NCBI GenBank assembly: GCA_947441615.1 | Contig: CANEUH010000004.1 | Span: 1 to 64,000 of the forward strand | Length of the DNA stretch: 64,000 nucleotides | From: Bacteriovoracaceae bacterium | Lineage (GTDB): Bacteria; Bdellovibrionota; Bacteriovoracia; Bacteriovoracales; Bacteriovoracaceae | Direction: 5' to 3' | Shown: positions 23,958 through 33,006 of the stretch, piece by piece | Position numbering within the stretch: the stretch's first letter is position 1 | How the letters are laid out: each line of letters begins with the position of its first letter | The notes under the pieces: model-generated | Told to the model about the DNA's origin: nothing | What the model saw: the letters and a program-made list of their open reading frames with translations, nothing else | The model's database searches: none | Translations under genes and position numbers: made by a program

Positions 23958-25227
23958 CATTTTCTGAATCTGAAATTATTGCGTACAAAATCCACTGGGG
24001 TAGGAAATATGCAGCAGACGACATTGCAACAACTCCCAATATAAACAATCCCAAAGTCTCACCTAAAGCCCTCGTCTCCATTCTTCTCATTAAAACCATC
24101 AATTTAAATAATAGCCATGAAAATACGGGAACAAAAAGAATTAAACCACCAGTCAACAGCAGCTCTATCCAATAATTATGAATACTCTTAAGTGAGGTTG
24201 GAGTTCCTAAAACATCAACTAGAAGATTAGCATTCTGATTTATACCAATTCCAAAAAATAAGTTTTCTCTTATTAAGTCTACAGCACCAATCATAAATCT
24301 AATTCTTTCTGAAACTTCTCCCCTGACTCCATCAGCATGACCCCTAGTAACTAAGGTAATTATAGATTTTCCATAATTTGTTACAACTTCAAGACTGGTC
24401 AAAAACTCATTTCTTTGTTCATTGTTGAATGAGTAAAAAACCGTAATAAATAATGACAAGATTAGAGCAAGCATCAAATATGACTTTGCCGACTTCAATC
24501 GAAACAGGATGTTTTTCGTTAAGATATAATATGAAAGATAAATGGCAGAAAGAATTAAAATGGCTTTTGCACCTGCCTTCGCAATAAAGATCAAACCTAA
24601 TGATGTAATCAATATTTTGAATGTCGATTTTATCTTTTTAGAATTAAGAATAATTGGATATCCAAGCAGAACAATAAGTGATGCATTATTGGGATGCCAA
24701 AAAAAGCCTGTGGGATAATCCTGATACGTGAGCGGATAATCCCCAAAATTTTCTTTTTTAAATAATTCTAACCATGGAGAGGCACACGAAATTGGCCAGC
24801 GAATCGGTGTAAAAGCTTCAAGCAATCCCAGAACTAAATTCGCTAAATAAAGATAAAATAGTCCCTTGTAGATGAAGCTTTTATCCTGAATCAAGTTCCA
24901 GGCCAATAAAATCCCCACCCCACACAAGATGTAAAATAGCCCCTTCAATGCCAAGGTTTTATCAGGTGATAGAACAGCAGAAGCGAAAGACCAAATTAGA
25001 AGATAGCAAAATATTAAGTGTTTCTTAAAATCAAATTTAAGAAAAACATCTAATTCTTTGCGCAGAAGAAGAATTAAGAAAACAAACAAAACAACAATAT
25101 GAAAAAGATAAACTTTGGAATAACTAAAAGCTTGGCCCAAGAAAGCTGAGAAAATAACAAAGCTTAGTAGCTTATCTATAAAGAAATTTGAACTATTAAT
25201 CAATTTCAAGAAAGACCAACCAAGCAA
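23941..25227 (-). CDS. O-antigen polymerase/ligase family membrane protein (Wzy-like)
   Basis: The 428-residue protein has about eleven hydrophobic helices. A large extracytoplasmic loop (GIGINQNANLLVDVL, then TSLKSIHNYWIELLLTGG near 350) includes the conserved histidine and nearby tryptophan of the Wzy_C superfamily. In a locus with a Wzx flippase, this is the best candidate for the repeat-unit polymerase. It converges on wecB with a 17-base overlap. The start is followed upstream by the 305-base gap that holds a decayed frame. Confidence 0.8.
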   Translation of the reverse strand: MLGWSFLKLINSSNFFIDKLLSFVIFSAFLGQAFSYSKVYLFHIVVLFVFLILLLRKELDVFLKFDFKKHLIFCYLLIWSFASAVLSPDKTLALKGLFYILCGVGILLAWNLIQDKSFIYKGLFYLYLANLVLGLLEAFTPIRWPISCASPWLELFKKENFGDYPLTYQDYPTGFFWHPNNASLIVLLGYPIILNSKKIKSTFKILITSLGLIFIAKAGAKAILILSAIYLSYYILTKNILFRLKSAKSYLMLALILSLFITVFYSFNNEQRNEFLTSLEVVTNYGKSIITLVTRGHADGVRGEVSERIRFMIGAVDLIRENLFFGIGINQNANLLVDVLGTPTSLKSIHNYWIELLLTGGLILFVPVFSWLLFKLMVLMRRMETRALGETLGLFILGVVAMSSAAYFLPQWILYAIISDSENARDFL

Positions 25228-25263
25228 AATTTGTCGAGCGAATTACTATACAATTAGGACTAG

Positions 25264-25530
25264 ACTAATCCTTATCGCATAACTAGAAAACAAAAAACAA
25301 TCCTCACGGATCCTATCCTCTCTCTTCTTGCTGATGCAGCGCGTCTCGCTCAAATGATCTGAAACGAAAAAGGTAATGCACTTCATGTGATTTATCAGTT
25401 AGAGATTTCAAAACGTCGAACCAAGCAACTGACTTGATTTAATCGCTGGAATCCCCTATTTGAAGCAAAGATTGATCCATTATACAAAAAGCTTGGATTG
25501 AGTATGATATTTTCAGATTTCGTTCATTAA
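25264..25530 (+). pseudogene. Decayed reading frame of unknown origin
   Basis: Frame 1 between 25264 and the TAA at 25528 looks coding: ILTDPILSLLADAARLAQMI, stop, NEKGNALHVIYQLEISKRR and TKQLT, stop, FNRWNPLFEAKIDPLYKKLG. The two internal stops are both TGA, as would arise from TGG tryptophan codons by single changes. The usual start is not evident, and the 5' end is lost. I do not recognise the family. This is the only content of the gap between the Wzy-like and glycosyltransferase genes (25228-25532). Confidence 0.4.
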
Positions 25531-25532
25531 GT

Positions 25533-26648
25533 TTAATTATCTGCTCTTTCTGATGACCTATCCATGCATCTCGAGATGTAGTTTTTAATCTCTTGTTGAA
25601 ATTTTTCTTTCGAAAATTGTTCTGCACGTTGGTAAAGTGCAAGCTTGTCGTAATCTTCAAGTCGAAAATTTCTTAAAGCTTCCACTAAAGAATTTACATC
25701 TTGATCGAAAAAGAACTTCGCAGTTTCAGAAGTCAAGGTCTCCAATACTCCGCCACCGAAATAGGCTATAACGGGTGTTCCTGCAGCGAGAGACTCTAGT
25801 GGTGTGATTCCAAAGTCCTCAGTTCCAGGGAAAACAAATCCCCTGGCTTCGAACATTAGTTTAACGACTTCTTCTCGAGGAAGATGGCCTAAAAATTCCA
25901 CGTTATTTACACCGCCAGATAACTGCTCGGTCTCTACCTGTCCAGGGCCTACAATCTTGAGCTTCAAGTCTAATTTTTTAAAAGCGGCTACCGCCAGATC
26001 CACCCGTTTATTTGGAGCAAAAGCCGTGACCATAAGAAAGAAATCTTTCTTTGCCGGAGGATTTTTCTGATGGGACCTGAAATCTTTCAAATCTACAAAG
26101 GGATGTATTACCTGTGAGGACCTGAAATAGAAAGATCGCACTCGGTCAGCTACGAAACTAGAATTAGCAATAAAACGATCCACGCCGACATTTGAAATAC
26201 TGTCCCAGTTCTGAAGAAAGGGGCGGATACAGTGGCCCACTGTCTTCTTTAGTAATGTTTCCTTGCCAAAGTAGGAATCAAATTGATCGTAGATGTAACG
26301 CATCGGCGAGTGGATATAGCAGATGTGCTTAGCCTCAGAAGACTTCTTAACAGCCTTCGCCACGCAATGAGATGAACTAATAACTAGCTCGGTATCTAGT
26401 GGCAGTTTTAAAGTGCTGATTGCTAAAGGAAACAGTGGAAGATAATTCCGATAATGGGTGTGAATGCCGGGAATGAAATTTAGGAAAGTAGTATGGATTT
26501 TACGAGATTCAAGGAACTTTGATGTGCTACCTATCTTATGAAATAGAGTATAAATTTCTGCCTCTGGGTAGAGTTCGCAAATAGCTTCAAGTACTCTCTC
26601 ACCACCTCTGAAGCCGGTTAACCAGTCATGTACAATTGCGACTTTCAA
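25533..26648 (-). CDS. Glycosyltransferase family 4 protein
   Basis: The 371-residue protein starts KVAIVHDWLTGFRGGERVLE and contains CYIHSPMRYIYDQFDSYFG (near 115). A C-terminal half has FAPNKRVDLAVAAFKKL (near 205) and FVFPGTEDFGITPLESLAAG (near 280), which carries the GT4 E-x7-E motif. It is of the type that adds mannose or similar sugars in O-antigen loci, but the donor is not provable. The start is TTG 26648, immediately after the stop of the upstream nucleotide-sugar dehydrogenase gene. Confidence 0.85.
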   Translation of the reverse strand: MKVAIVHDWLTGFRGGERVLEAICELYPEAEIYTLFHKIGSTSKFLESRKIHTTFLNFIPGIHTHYRNYLPLFPLAISTLKLPLDTELVISSSHCVAKAVKKSSEAKHICYIHSPMRYIYDQFDSYFGKETLLKKTVGHCIRPFLQNWDSISNVGVDRFIANSSFVADRVRSFYFRSSQVIHPFVDLKDFRSHQKNPPAKKDFFLMVTAFAPNKRVDLAVAAFKKLDLKLKIVGPGQVETEQLSGGVNNVEFLGHLPREEVVKLMFEARGFVFPGTEDFGITPLESLAAGTPVIAYFGGGVLETLTSETAKFFFDQDVNSLVEALRNFRLEDYDKLALYQRAEQFSKEKFQQEIKNYISRCMDRSSERADN

Positions 26649-27917
26649 TCAAAGCCTGCCGTCAGTCAGTTCTTTTGCAAAGATACCTTTGACGTCAAAT
26701 ATCACGTTCGATCGGGCCGAATGCTTTCCAAGATCAAGATTTTTATATTCGTCGTGAGCGACTGCGAAGACAACCGCTGAATAGGCATTGAAATTTTCAA
26801 GACACTCATCGCCGGTCATCTCAGCGCCATATTCATGTTTGACTTCGACTGCATTCGCATAAGGATCATGGATTGTCACTTTACAACCGAAGTCTTTCAG
26901 CTCATCGATAATGTCAATAACACGTGAATTCCGAATATCAGGGCAATTTTCCTTAAATGTAATTCCGAGAACTAGGACGTTCGCTGAGTGGATTGCAATT
27001 CCCTTCTTGATCATTTTCTTTACTACTAACTGGGCAATGTATTCCCCCATGTTGTCGTTGATCTTTCTACCAGCAAGAATCACCTGGGGATGGTAACCTA
27101 ATTCTTCAGATTTAAATGTTAGGTAGTAGGGGTCAACTCCTATACAGTGTCCCCCAACCAGGCCAGGCTTAAAAGGAAGGAAATTCCATTTCGTTCCTGC
27201 AGCGGCCAACACTTCTAAAGTATCAAGACCCATTTTCTCAAAGATCATCGATAGCTCGTTTACAAAGGCTATATTGATGTCTCTCTGGGCGTTTTCAATC
27301 GCTTTAGCCGCTTCGGCTACCTTTATCGAACTAGCACGGTAAATACCAGCGGTAATAACTTTGCCATACAACTCAGCCAGAAAATCTGTAACCACAGGTG
27401 TTGATCCACTAACAATTTTTAAGATTTTTTCCAGCGTTTTATCTTTATCACCTGGATTTACTCTCTCCGGACTATAACCTAGAAAAAAATCTTTATTGTA
27501 TCCAAGGCCAGAAATTGACTCCAGGATTGGTACACAGACTTCTTCAGAACATCCTGGATAAACCGTTGACTCATATACCACAATAGCATTTTTTTTAAGG
27601 TATTTTGCCACAACTTTAGAAGCTTTAATTAATGGATTGAGGTCTGGGTGATTATGACTATCCACGGGGGTGGGTACGGTAACGATAAATACATCGGTAT
27701 CCGCCAAGTCTTCTTCTTGAAAAGTAAAGTGAGCTTCGGTCAGACTGAGCTCACTTGTAGAAACTTCTTTTGTTCGATCTATACCCTTTTTCAATTCCCC
27801 AATTCTATCTTTATTGATGTCGAACCCAATGACCTTAAATTGCTCGGCAAACAGCACTGAAAGCGGTAACCCTACATAGCCAAGGCCAATAATGGAAATT
27901 TTAGGTGCATTTATCAT
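26649..27917 (-). CDS. UDP-N-acetyl sugar 6-dehydrogenase, WbpA/TviB type
   Basis: The product from ATG 27917 is about 422 residues: ISIIGLGYVGLPLSVLFAEQ at the N-terminus, TVPTPVDSHNHPDL (near 95) and SPERVNPGDK (near 160). The catalytic cysteine lies in VGGHCIGVDPYYL (near 265). The GHC-I-D-PYYL form separates UDP-GlcNAc/UDP-GalNAc dehydrogenases (WbpA, WbpO, TviB, WecC) from Ugd. It would supply UDP-GlcNAcA or UDP-GalNAcA for the WbpB/E/D-like enzymes at 16.8-19.5 kb. A longer frame from 27956 would overlap the upstream methyltransferase gene. Confidence 0.87.
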   Translation of the reverse strand: MINAPKISIIGLGYVGLPLSVLFAEQFKVIGFDINKDRIGELKKGIDRTKEVSTSELSLTEAHFTFQEEDLADTDVFIVTVPTPVDSHNHPDLNPLIKASKVVAKYLKKNAIVVYESTVYPGCSEEVCVPILESISGLGYNKDFFLGYSPERVNPGDKDKTLEKILKIVSGSTPVVTDFLAELYGKVITAGIYRASSIKVAEAAKAIENAQRDINIAFVNELSMIFEKMGLDTLEVLAAAGTKWNFLPFKPGLVGGHCIGVDPYYLTFKSEELGYHPQVILAGRKINDNMGEYIAQLVVKKMIKKGIAIHSANVLVLGITFKENCPDIRNSRVIDIIDELKDFGCKVTIHDPYANAVEVKHEYGAEMTGDECLENFNAYSAVVFAVAHDEYKNLDLGKHSARSNVIFDVKGIFAKELTDGRL

Positions 27918-27943
27918 ATTGATTTTTTTATAACACAAGGCAA

Positions 27944-28585
27944 CTATGTGAGGCAAACAAGAAAGGCTTCACCGAACTTAATTTCGAAGCTTTTGATATT
28001 TAGCCCAGCGGCAGAAATCTCAGATCTTAGCTCTTCTTCAGTATACTCAGTAAAATGAGTGGGGTCTAAACGATAGTCGATACCTACACTTTTCTTATAG
28101 ACACTTAGCCATTCTCTAGTGATCAGCGGCACCCGAATTAGAACTTTTTCAGGCCGATGCTGTATTAGAATTCTTTTTAAAAACTCAACCCTTTTATCAA
28201 CATGTTCAAGAACATTAGATAGGGTAACTATATTAAACCTCTCCTCCAACTTAAGAGAGGTTGCATCTCCCAAAACAAATTTTACATTATTTGCAGTGTT
28301 TTGCTTGATCGCTTTACGATATTTGGGTTCCTCAATCTCAATTCCTAAAACTTTCATCGCTTTTTGGGCAAGAACCAAACACATGGTTCCGTCATGACTA
28401 CCAATGTCAAGTACACAATCCTGGGGCCCTATCTGTTCCAGGAACCAATCCTCGTAACGTATAATATGATGCTTAGGGTGAATGCCATTATGAAGCCTAA
28501 CCACTAATTTAGAAATGCAGCCATAAACCCAATTATCGAGTTTAAGAAAGAATTTCAGTAGATTAGAATATATAAGCTTTTTCAT
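27944..28585 (-). CDS. SAM-dependent methyltransferase (class I)
   Basis: The 213-residue protein has motif I CVLDIGSHDGTMCLVLA (near 58) and GIEIEEPKYR. A VKFVLGDATSLKLEERFNIV region and LSNVLEHVDKRVEFL follow. It resembles Methyltransf_23-type enzymes that act on small molecules or sugars. It sits 27 bases before the nucleotide-sugar dehydrogenase start and is the first gene of the minus-strand unit 25533-28585. The target is unknown. Confidence 0.8.
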   Translation of the reverse strand: MKKLIYSNLLKFFLKLDNWVYGCISKLVVRLHNGIHPKHHIIRYEDWFLEQIGPQDCVLDIGSHDGTMCLVLAQKAMKVLGIEIEEPKYRKAIKQNTANNVKFVLGDATSLKLEERFNIVTLSNVLEHVDKRVEFLKRILIQHRPEKVLIRVPLITREWLSVYKKSVGIDYRLDPTHFTEYTEEELRSEISAAGLNIKSFEIKFGEAFLVCLT

Positions 28586-28611
28586 AAAATCAGATTTTAA
28601 CCTTTATAAAT

Positions 28612-29619
28612 ATGCTTAAAAAGTCCTTTTTTATTCTTTATGATTTTGACCAAACTGCAGGTGGTGGAAAGTCGTTTCTGTCATCTTTTCGAGATTACCT
28701 CTTAGCTAAAAAGCAGTATGCTGACAATGCAGAATCATCAGACATAATCATCCTAAACAGTCATAACCATTTGGAAGAAGCCCAGCGATTGAAGGTTAAA
28801 TTCAATGGTCAAAAGACCTTTGTCCATCGAATTGACGGACCTATGCGAACCTATAATCAGTGGTATGATGTAAGGGATTTTACCGTTCAATATGTCCTAG
28901 ATTTCATCAGTGACTGTGCCATTTTCCAATCTAAGTGGTCTTTAAAAAATCACACATTTCTGTATGGGGATCCGAAGGTTCCTGTGGCGGTCATCCACAA
29001 TGCCGCCAATATGAATTTCTTTTATCCAGGAGAAAAAACTCAAACAGGAAAAATCAAAATCATTGGATCAGCATGGTCACATCAAAAAAACAAGGGTGGG
29101 GACTATTACGACTACCTTGAGGAGAACCTTGATTTCAACCGCTTCGAGATGAGTTTTGTAGGTAAGACAATTGGCCGCTACTCTAAAATAAAATGCCTGG
29201 GAATTCTAGACCAGAAACAGCTAGGTGAAGAGCTTAAAAAAAATCACATCTATTTTTTTCCTTCACTCTATGAAGCCTGCTCAAATGCCCTACTGGAAGG
29301 TATCGCTTCAGGACTTATTCCAATGGTGAGGGCAGGTAGCAGTAATCTTGAGGTGGTGGAGGATTCACGCTTGCAGTTCTCCAGCTATTCAGAAGCGATC
29401 ATAAAACTCAATAGGATTAACTTAAGTGAATCTTATCAGTTTAAAAATCCAGACTTCAATCATATTGCCCAACAGTATATCGATTTTGCTTCGGCGATTA
29501 AACCTCAGTACAGAGAGCTGAATTTCAATGTTCATAAGCTTCATCTAAATTTAAAGAATTACTCGTACAAAATAGCACGCCTCCTACATAGGGTGACAGA
29601 ACCTCCAAAAAAATCATAA
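28612..29619 (+). CDS. Glycosyltransferase, GT4-like
   Basis: The 335-residue protein starts KKSFFILYDFDQTAGGGKSF and contains FVHRIDGPMRTYNQWYD (near 72) and NAANMNFFYPG (near 128). A donor half has SAWSHQKNKGGDYY (near 150) and FFPSLYEACSNALLEGIASG (near 220), where E-ACSNALLE is the GT4 acidic motif. The glycine-rich DFDQTAGGGKS stretch is where the acceptor-side loop lies. It is followed nine bases later by a methyltransferase gene, so the pair may add and methylate a sugar. Confidence 0.8.
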   Translation: MLKKSFFILYDFDQTAGGGKSFLSSFRDYLLAKKQYADNAESSDIIILNSHNHLEEAQRLKVKFNGQKTFVHRIDGPMRTYNQWYDVRDFTVQYVLDFISDCAIFQSKWSLKNHTFLYGDPKVPVAVIHNAANMNFFYPGEKTQTGKIKIIGSAWSHQKNKGGDYYDYLEENLDFNRFEMSFVGKTIGRYSKIKCLGILDQKQLGEELKKNHIYFFPSLYEACSNALLEGIASGLIPMVRAGSSNLEVVEDSRLQFSSYSEAIIKLNRINLSESYQFKNPDFNHIAQQYIDFASAIKPQYRELNFNVHKLHLNLKNYSYKIARLLHRVTEPPKKS

Positions 29620-29627
29620 AACAAAGT

Positions 29628-30395
29628 ATGGAAAAATATTTTTCGAAAACACTGGGCTCTCTTGTTTATTGCGGAACACCCTCCACTCCTTCCACTTGGG
29701 ATCAGCACTGGGAAGGAGACTTAAAGACCGAATTTAAAATCAATCACTTTGTCGTGAACGAAACAAAAATTTACCTCCCGGCTGGCTCCAAAATAATTGA
29801 AGGGGGCTGCGGCGCCGGTGACAAAGTTTATTCTCTTAAAAAGGCTGGCTACGATGTCTATGGAATAGACTTCGCTGAGAAGACTGTTAAATTCTTAAAA
29901 GCCAATACCGATTTAAAAATCGATCTCGCCGATATTAGAAAACTTCCTTTTCCGGATAACACCTTCGATGGCTACTGGTCTATGGGTGTGATCGAACACT
30001 TTATTGATGGAGTGGATGCTCCTATTGCCGAGATTTCCAGAGTAGTGAAACCGGGTGGATATCTATTCCTTACCGTGCCGGCCATGTCACCTTTAAGAAA
30101 GATCAAGGCAAGTCTTTCTATGTACCCTGAGAAAGAAACGCAATTTGAGAATTTTTACCAATATGTCTATCCTCCGGAATTCATCCAGAAGAAACTAGAG
30201 GGCGTCGGTTTCAAACTTCAAAAGAAAAAAGGATTGGACGGATTTAAGGGTATTAAGGATGAATTCGAAATTTCTTCTCTCGGTGTCATTTATAGATCGA
30301 ACTCACTTCCTGCTCGAATAATTAAAAAAGCCGTTAATATGCTATTTGCCAGGGCCAGCGGACATGTCTGGTATTACGTATTCAAGAGAGATTAA
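29628..30395 (+). CDS. SAM-dependent methyltransferase (class I)
   Basis: The 255-residue protein has motif I IIEGGCGAGDKVYSL (near 57), GIDFAEKTVKFLKAN, LPFPDNTFDGYWSMG and VIEHF with VVKPGGYLFLTVP. These are the standard motifs of Methyltransf_11 enzymes. It shares a unit with the glycosyltransferase at 28.6 kb. It converges on the 22-gene minus-strand run, overlapping its last gene by four bases, with no hairpin terminator between them. Confidence 0.82.
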   Translation: MEKYFSKTLGSLVYCGTPSTPSTWDQHWEGDLKTEFKINHFVVNETKIYLPAGSKIIEGGCGAGDKVYSLKKAGYDVYGIDFAEKTVKFLKANTDLKIDLADIRKLPFPDNTFDGYWSMGVIEHFIDGVDAPIAEISRVVKPGGYLFLTVPAMSPLRKIKASLSMYPEKETQFENFYQYVYPPEFIQKKLEGVGFKLQKKKGLDGFKGIKDEFEISSLGVIYRSNSLPARIIKKAVNMLFARASGHVWYYVFKRD

Positions 30396-31525
30396 TAGCC
30401 AATTAGCGAAGCTTCAGTTTTAACTATAGAATCGAGAGTATGATTCTTTTGAATATATGCGCGAGCATTTTGACTCATCTTCTGCAGACTCGCAATATCC
30501 TCTGTTTTTGTTCTGATCATAGCGGCCCTCAACGATGCTACATCAGTAGATCCTGCAATTATCCCGTTAAAACCGTCCTCCAAGATTTCCTGAATTCCAG
30601 GAACTTTGGTCCCAACAGAAACTAGGCCGACTGACATGGCTTCTAGCAATGCCTTAGGATTTCCTTCGGAGTAAGAGGGCATCATAAAAAAAGTGTACTG
30701 CTGAAGCAGAAAAGGTATTTGATCATTAGGAAATGTACCGAGCACCCTAATGTTCGGGTGATCTTTAATTTTTGCTTCAATCATGGGTTGCAAGCTACCC
30801 TTTCCGATTAAATCGAGTTGAATGTCCTCCTCAATAGCAGCATCAATAAGATTAATGACATTTTTAATTTGTTCAAAACGACCTAGAAAAACTGTACGAC
30901 GGTTTAAATCAAGCGGCCGGGGTCCGAACTTGGTCTGGTCGATATAGTTACCAATAACTTGTATCTTTTCATCGAGCAAAGAATAGTGATCTATAAAGTA
31001 ATCTTTATGATCCTGAGATGTGACGATGATGTAATCGGCTCTAGATACCGGTAATTTTAGCAAGATTCGAAAGAAATGGTATTTTGCAAACTTCCTTTCC
31101 TTTAGATACAAGAAAAGTAAATTGTAACCGGAACGAAGGATGAACTTTGTTGCGGGGTTAAGGATCTTTGCGATACCACCGGCCCACGCCCCATCCAGCT
31201 GATTGGATTTAATGAAATCTACTTTCTTTATTGAATCAAAATGAATAATTGCCAGAAAAAGTGAATAAGTAAAGTTCCCAAATATCCACCAGCCTGGCTT
31301 CGTAATAACTTTAATCCGAGGATCAAGTTTACCTTCCTTGATAAGCATGCTGGCCATTTCTGCATCAGAAGATCCCCCATAGGTTGCCCAGATGACTGAA
31401 CCAATTATTTCTTCTTTTATGAAACGCTCATACAATAGTTTTTCTCTATAAAAAAGACCTGAATCTACCCACTGTTTGAGCGAGACGTTACGGGTAAAAA
31501 GGAGAAGGAGAGAAGATTTTTTCAT
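30392..31525 (-). CDS. Glycosyltransferase family 4 protein, last gene of the nonulosonate run
   Basis: The GT-B protein carries RSGYNLLFLYLKERKFAKYH near the middle, VFLGRFEQIKNVINLIDAA (near 215 of the longer frame) and FFMMPSYSEGNPKALLEAMS (near 298), with the GT4 E-x7-E pair. I prefer ATG 31525 (about 377 residues), which follows AGAGAA and clears the upstream stop codon; ATG 31549 is possible. As the last gene of the 22-gene unit it is a candidate for transferring the nonulosonic acid or a neighbouring sugar, though GT4 enzymes normally use NDP-sugars. Confidence 0.82.
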   Translation of the reverse strand: MKKSSLLLLFTRNVSLKQWVDSGLFYREKLLYERFIKEEIIGSVIWATYGGSSDAEMASMLIKEGKLDPRIKVITKPGWWIFGNFTYSLFLAIIHFDSIKKVDFIKSNQLDGAWAGGIAKILNPATKFILRSGYNLLFLYLKERKFAKYHFFRILLKLPVSRADYIIVTSQDHKDYFIDHYSLLDEKIQVIGNYIDQTKFGPRPLDLNRRTVFLGRFEQIKNVINLIDAAIEEDIQLDLIGKGSLQPMIEAKIKDHPNIRVLGTFPNDQIPFLLQQYTFFMMPSYSEGNPKALLEAMSVGLVSVGTKVPGIQEILEDGFNGIIAGSTDVASLRAAMIRTKTEDIASLQKMSQNARAYIQKNHTLDSIVKTEASLIGY

Positions 31526-31529
31526 TTCT

Positions 31530-32309
31530 CTAGAGACTGAATCCGTCATCCACGATGATGTTTTGACCTTGGATGTATTTGGCAGCGTCAGATAGAAGAA
31601 AAATCAGCGCTCCTGTTAAATCATCGGGCTCAAGCATCCCTTTATTAGAACAATAGTCTCTATATGCCTTGGTGAATGAAGCAGGTTGGCCGTCAGCTAT
31701 TCCACCGGGGCTGATGCAATTTACATTAATATTTAAGCCTTTAAGTCTCTGGGCCATGAATTTTGTCAGATGAACCACTCCAGCCTTTATCATGGCATAT
31801 TCTGGGCCGTTGGTCATAGGCGTACCTTCATAAATATCAAAGCGGGGGGCTATGCATCCGTATATAGAAGCGATGTTGATGATTTTACCCTTTCTTTTCT
31901 TTCGGAAGAATTCCGCAAACTGTTGTGAGCACAAAAGGTAGCCTGCGAGGTGAGAGTTTAGGTTTTTACAAACTGTCTCATATTGAACATCAAAGAAGTC
32001 CTTACCAAAATCTTTAGTCTTTGGGTAAGCATTGTTCACCAGCGCTCCTGGAATTATCTTGAGCTCATTTTCACAAAATGAGATGCATTGAATGATTGAG
32101 TCCTTAGATGTGATGTCCATGGAATAGAAAAAAGCCTTATTGGATCCATATGTATCATTAAGTCGGGATGCTATCTGACTTCCTAAAGCAGCATTCATGT
32201 CAGCGATCAGACACTTTCCTCCTTGTTTTACGACTTCCTCCGCAAACTTAGATCCAAGCAGGCCGGCTCCACCGGTGATGACCACTAACGAATCTGATAA
32301 ATTATTCAT
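31530..32309 (-). CDS. Short-chain dehydrogenase/reductase, PtmA-like
   Basis: The 259-residue protein has the SDR cofactor motif TGGAGLLGSKFAEE, the NNAYP loop (near 95), the catalytic serine in IASIYG (near 150) and YAMIKAG with Tyr and Lys (near 178-182). In Campylobacter flagellin glycosylation loci an SDR called PtmA sits beside the CMP-transferase PtmB, as here. Its exact reaction is not certain. It overlaps the cytidylyltransferase gene by eight bases. Confidence 0.85.
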   Translation of the reverse strand: MNNLSDSLVVITGGAGLLGSKFAEEVVKQGGKCLIADMNAALGSQIASRLNDTYGSNKAFFYSMDITSKDSIIQCISFCENELKIIPGALVNNAYPKTKDFGKDFFDVQYETVCKNLNSHLAGYLLCSQQFAEFFRKKRKGKIINIASIYGCIAPRFDIYEGTPMTNGPEYAMIKAGVVHLTKFMAQRLKGLNINVNCISPGGIADGQPASFTKAYRDYCSNKGMLEPDDLTGALIFLLSDAAKYIQGQNIIVDDGFSL

Positions 32310-33006
32310 GTGATTTCTCTTTCATAAGAAGTTCAACGATCTTAAAATCCACGGGAGTATCAATGTCATAGGAGCGTTCCTCAGGCATGACGTGAAGTCT
32401 GGTATCCTTTAGAAAAACGCTTTCATTATTTAGTAAGGATTCTCGCTTCCATGCATAGATTGAAGCATTCATGTCGTAACACTTAGGGCAGTCTTGACGT
32501 CGAAAAATGGGTTTAGGAAATTTCTTGGAAAGCTGGGCCACACCGTTTTCATCAAGCTCCACCATATTAAAATAAGGAGATCTGCGAGCAGGCATTGCAG
32601 TGATCACATTTTCGCAGTCACTATGGATGAGGAGATTCACACATTCGATGATGTCCCGAGAATTTCTTAGTGGCGAAGTGGCATCCAAATCCACCACATA
32701 GTCAAAAGTTTCTCCGGTTGTTTTCTCTGACTCCAGAAAACAATGTTTAATAACACCCATTTTTGGACTTTCATCCTGAGCCAGATGGTCCGGGCGTTTG
32801 ATCAAGATGTCAGCTCCATATTCCTTAGCAACTTGCAAAATCTCATCAGAGTCACTACTAACAGCTATGTGAGAAAAAATATTCGCCTCTTTAGCAGCAA
32901 TCACACTATAAGCAATTAGTGGTTTACCCAAAAGTAATTTTAAATTTTTCTTTTTTACACCCTTTGAACCTTCTCGGGCACAGATCGAACATATAATTTT
33001 TTTCAT
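32302..33006 (-). CDS. CMP-nonulosonate cytidylyltransferase, second copy
   Basis: The 234-residue protein has the NeuA-type motif AREGSKGVKKKNLKLLLGKP and SSDSDEIL (near 55), VDLDATSPLRNS (near 110) and RRQDCPKCY (near 175). The ATG at 33006 forms an ATGA overlap with the upstream stop codon, so I prefer it over 33018. It would activate a nonulosonic acid with CTP. A second enzyme of the same family lies at 36.2-36.9 kb and the two differ clearly in sequence, so the locus may activate two different sugars, or one of these may act on another substrate. Confidence 0.87.
   Translation of the reverse strand: MKKIICSICAREGSKGVKKKNLKLLLGKPLIAYSVIAAKEANIFSHIAVSSDSDEILQVAKEYGADILIKRPDHLAQDESPKMGVIKHCFLESEKTTGETFDYVVDLDATSPLRNSRDIIECVNLLIHSDCENVITAMPARRSPYFNMVELDENGVAQLSKKFPKPIFRRQDCPKCYDMNASIYAWKRESLLNNESVFLKDTRLHVMPEERSYDIDTPVDFKIVELLMKEKSHE

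Noticed and set aside
25264..25530. TGA recoding (tryptophan or selenocysteine)
   Set aside because: Intact genes all around end with TGA as a stop, and there is no SECIS-like element; decay is the simpler explanation.
25439..25660. Minus-strand 73-codon frame
   Set aside because: It overlaps the glycosyltransferase gene 3' end in another frame and has no supporting motif.
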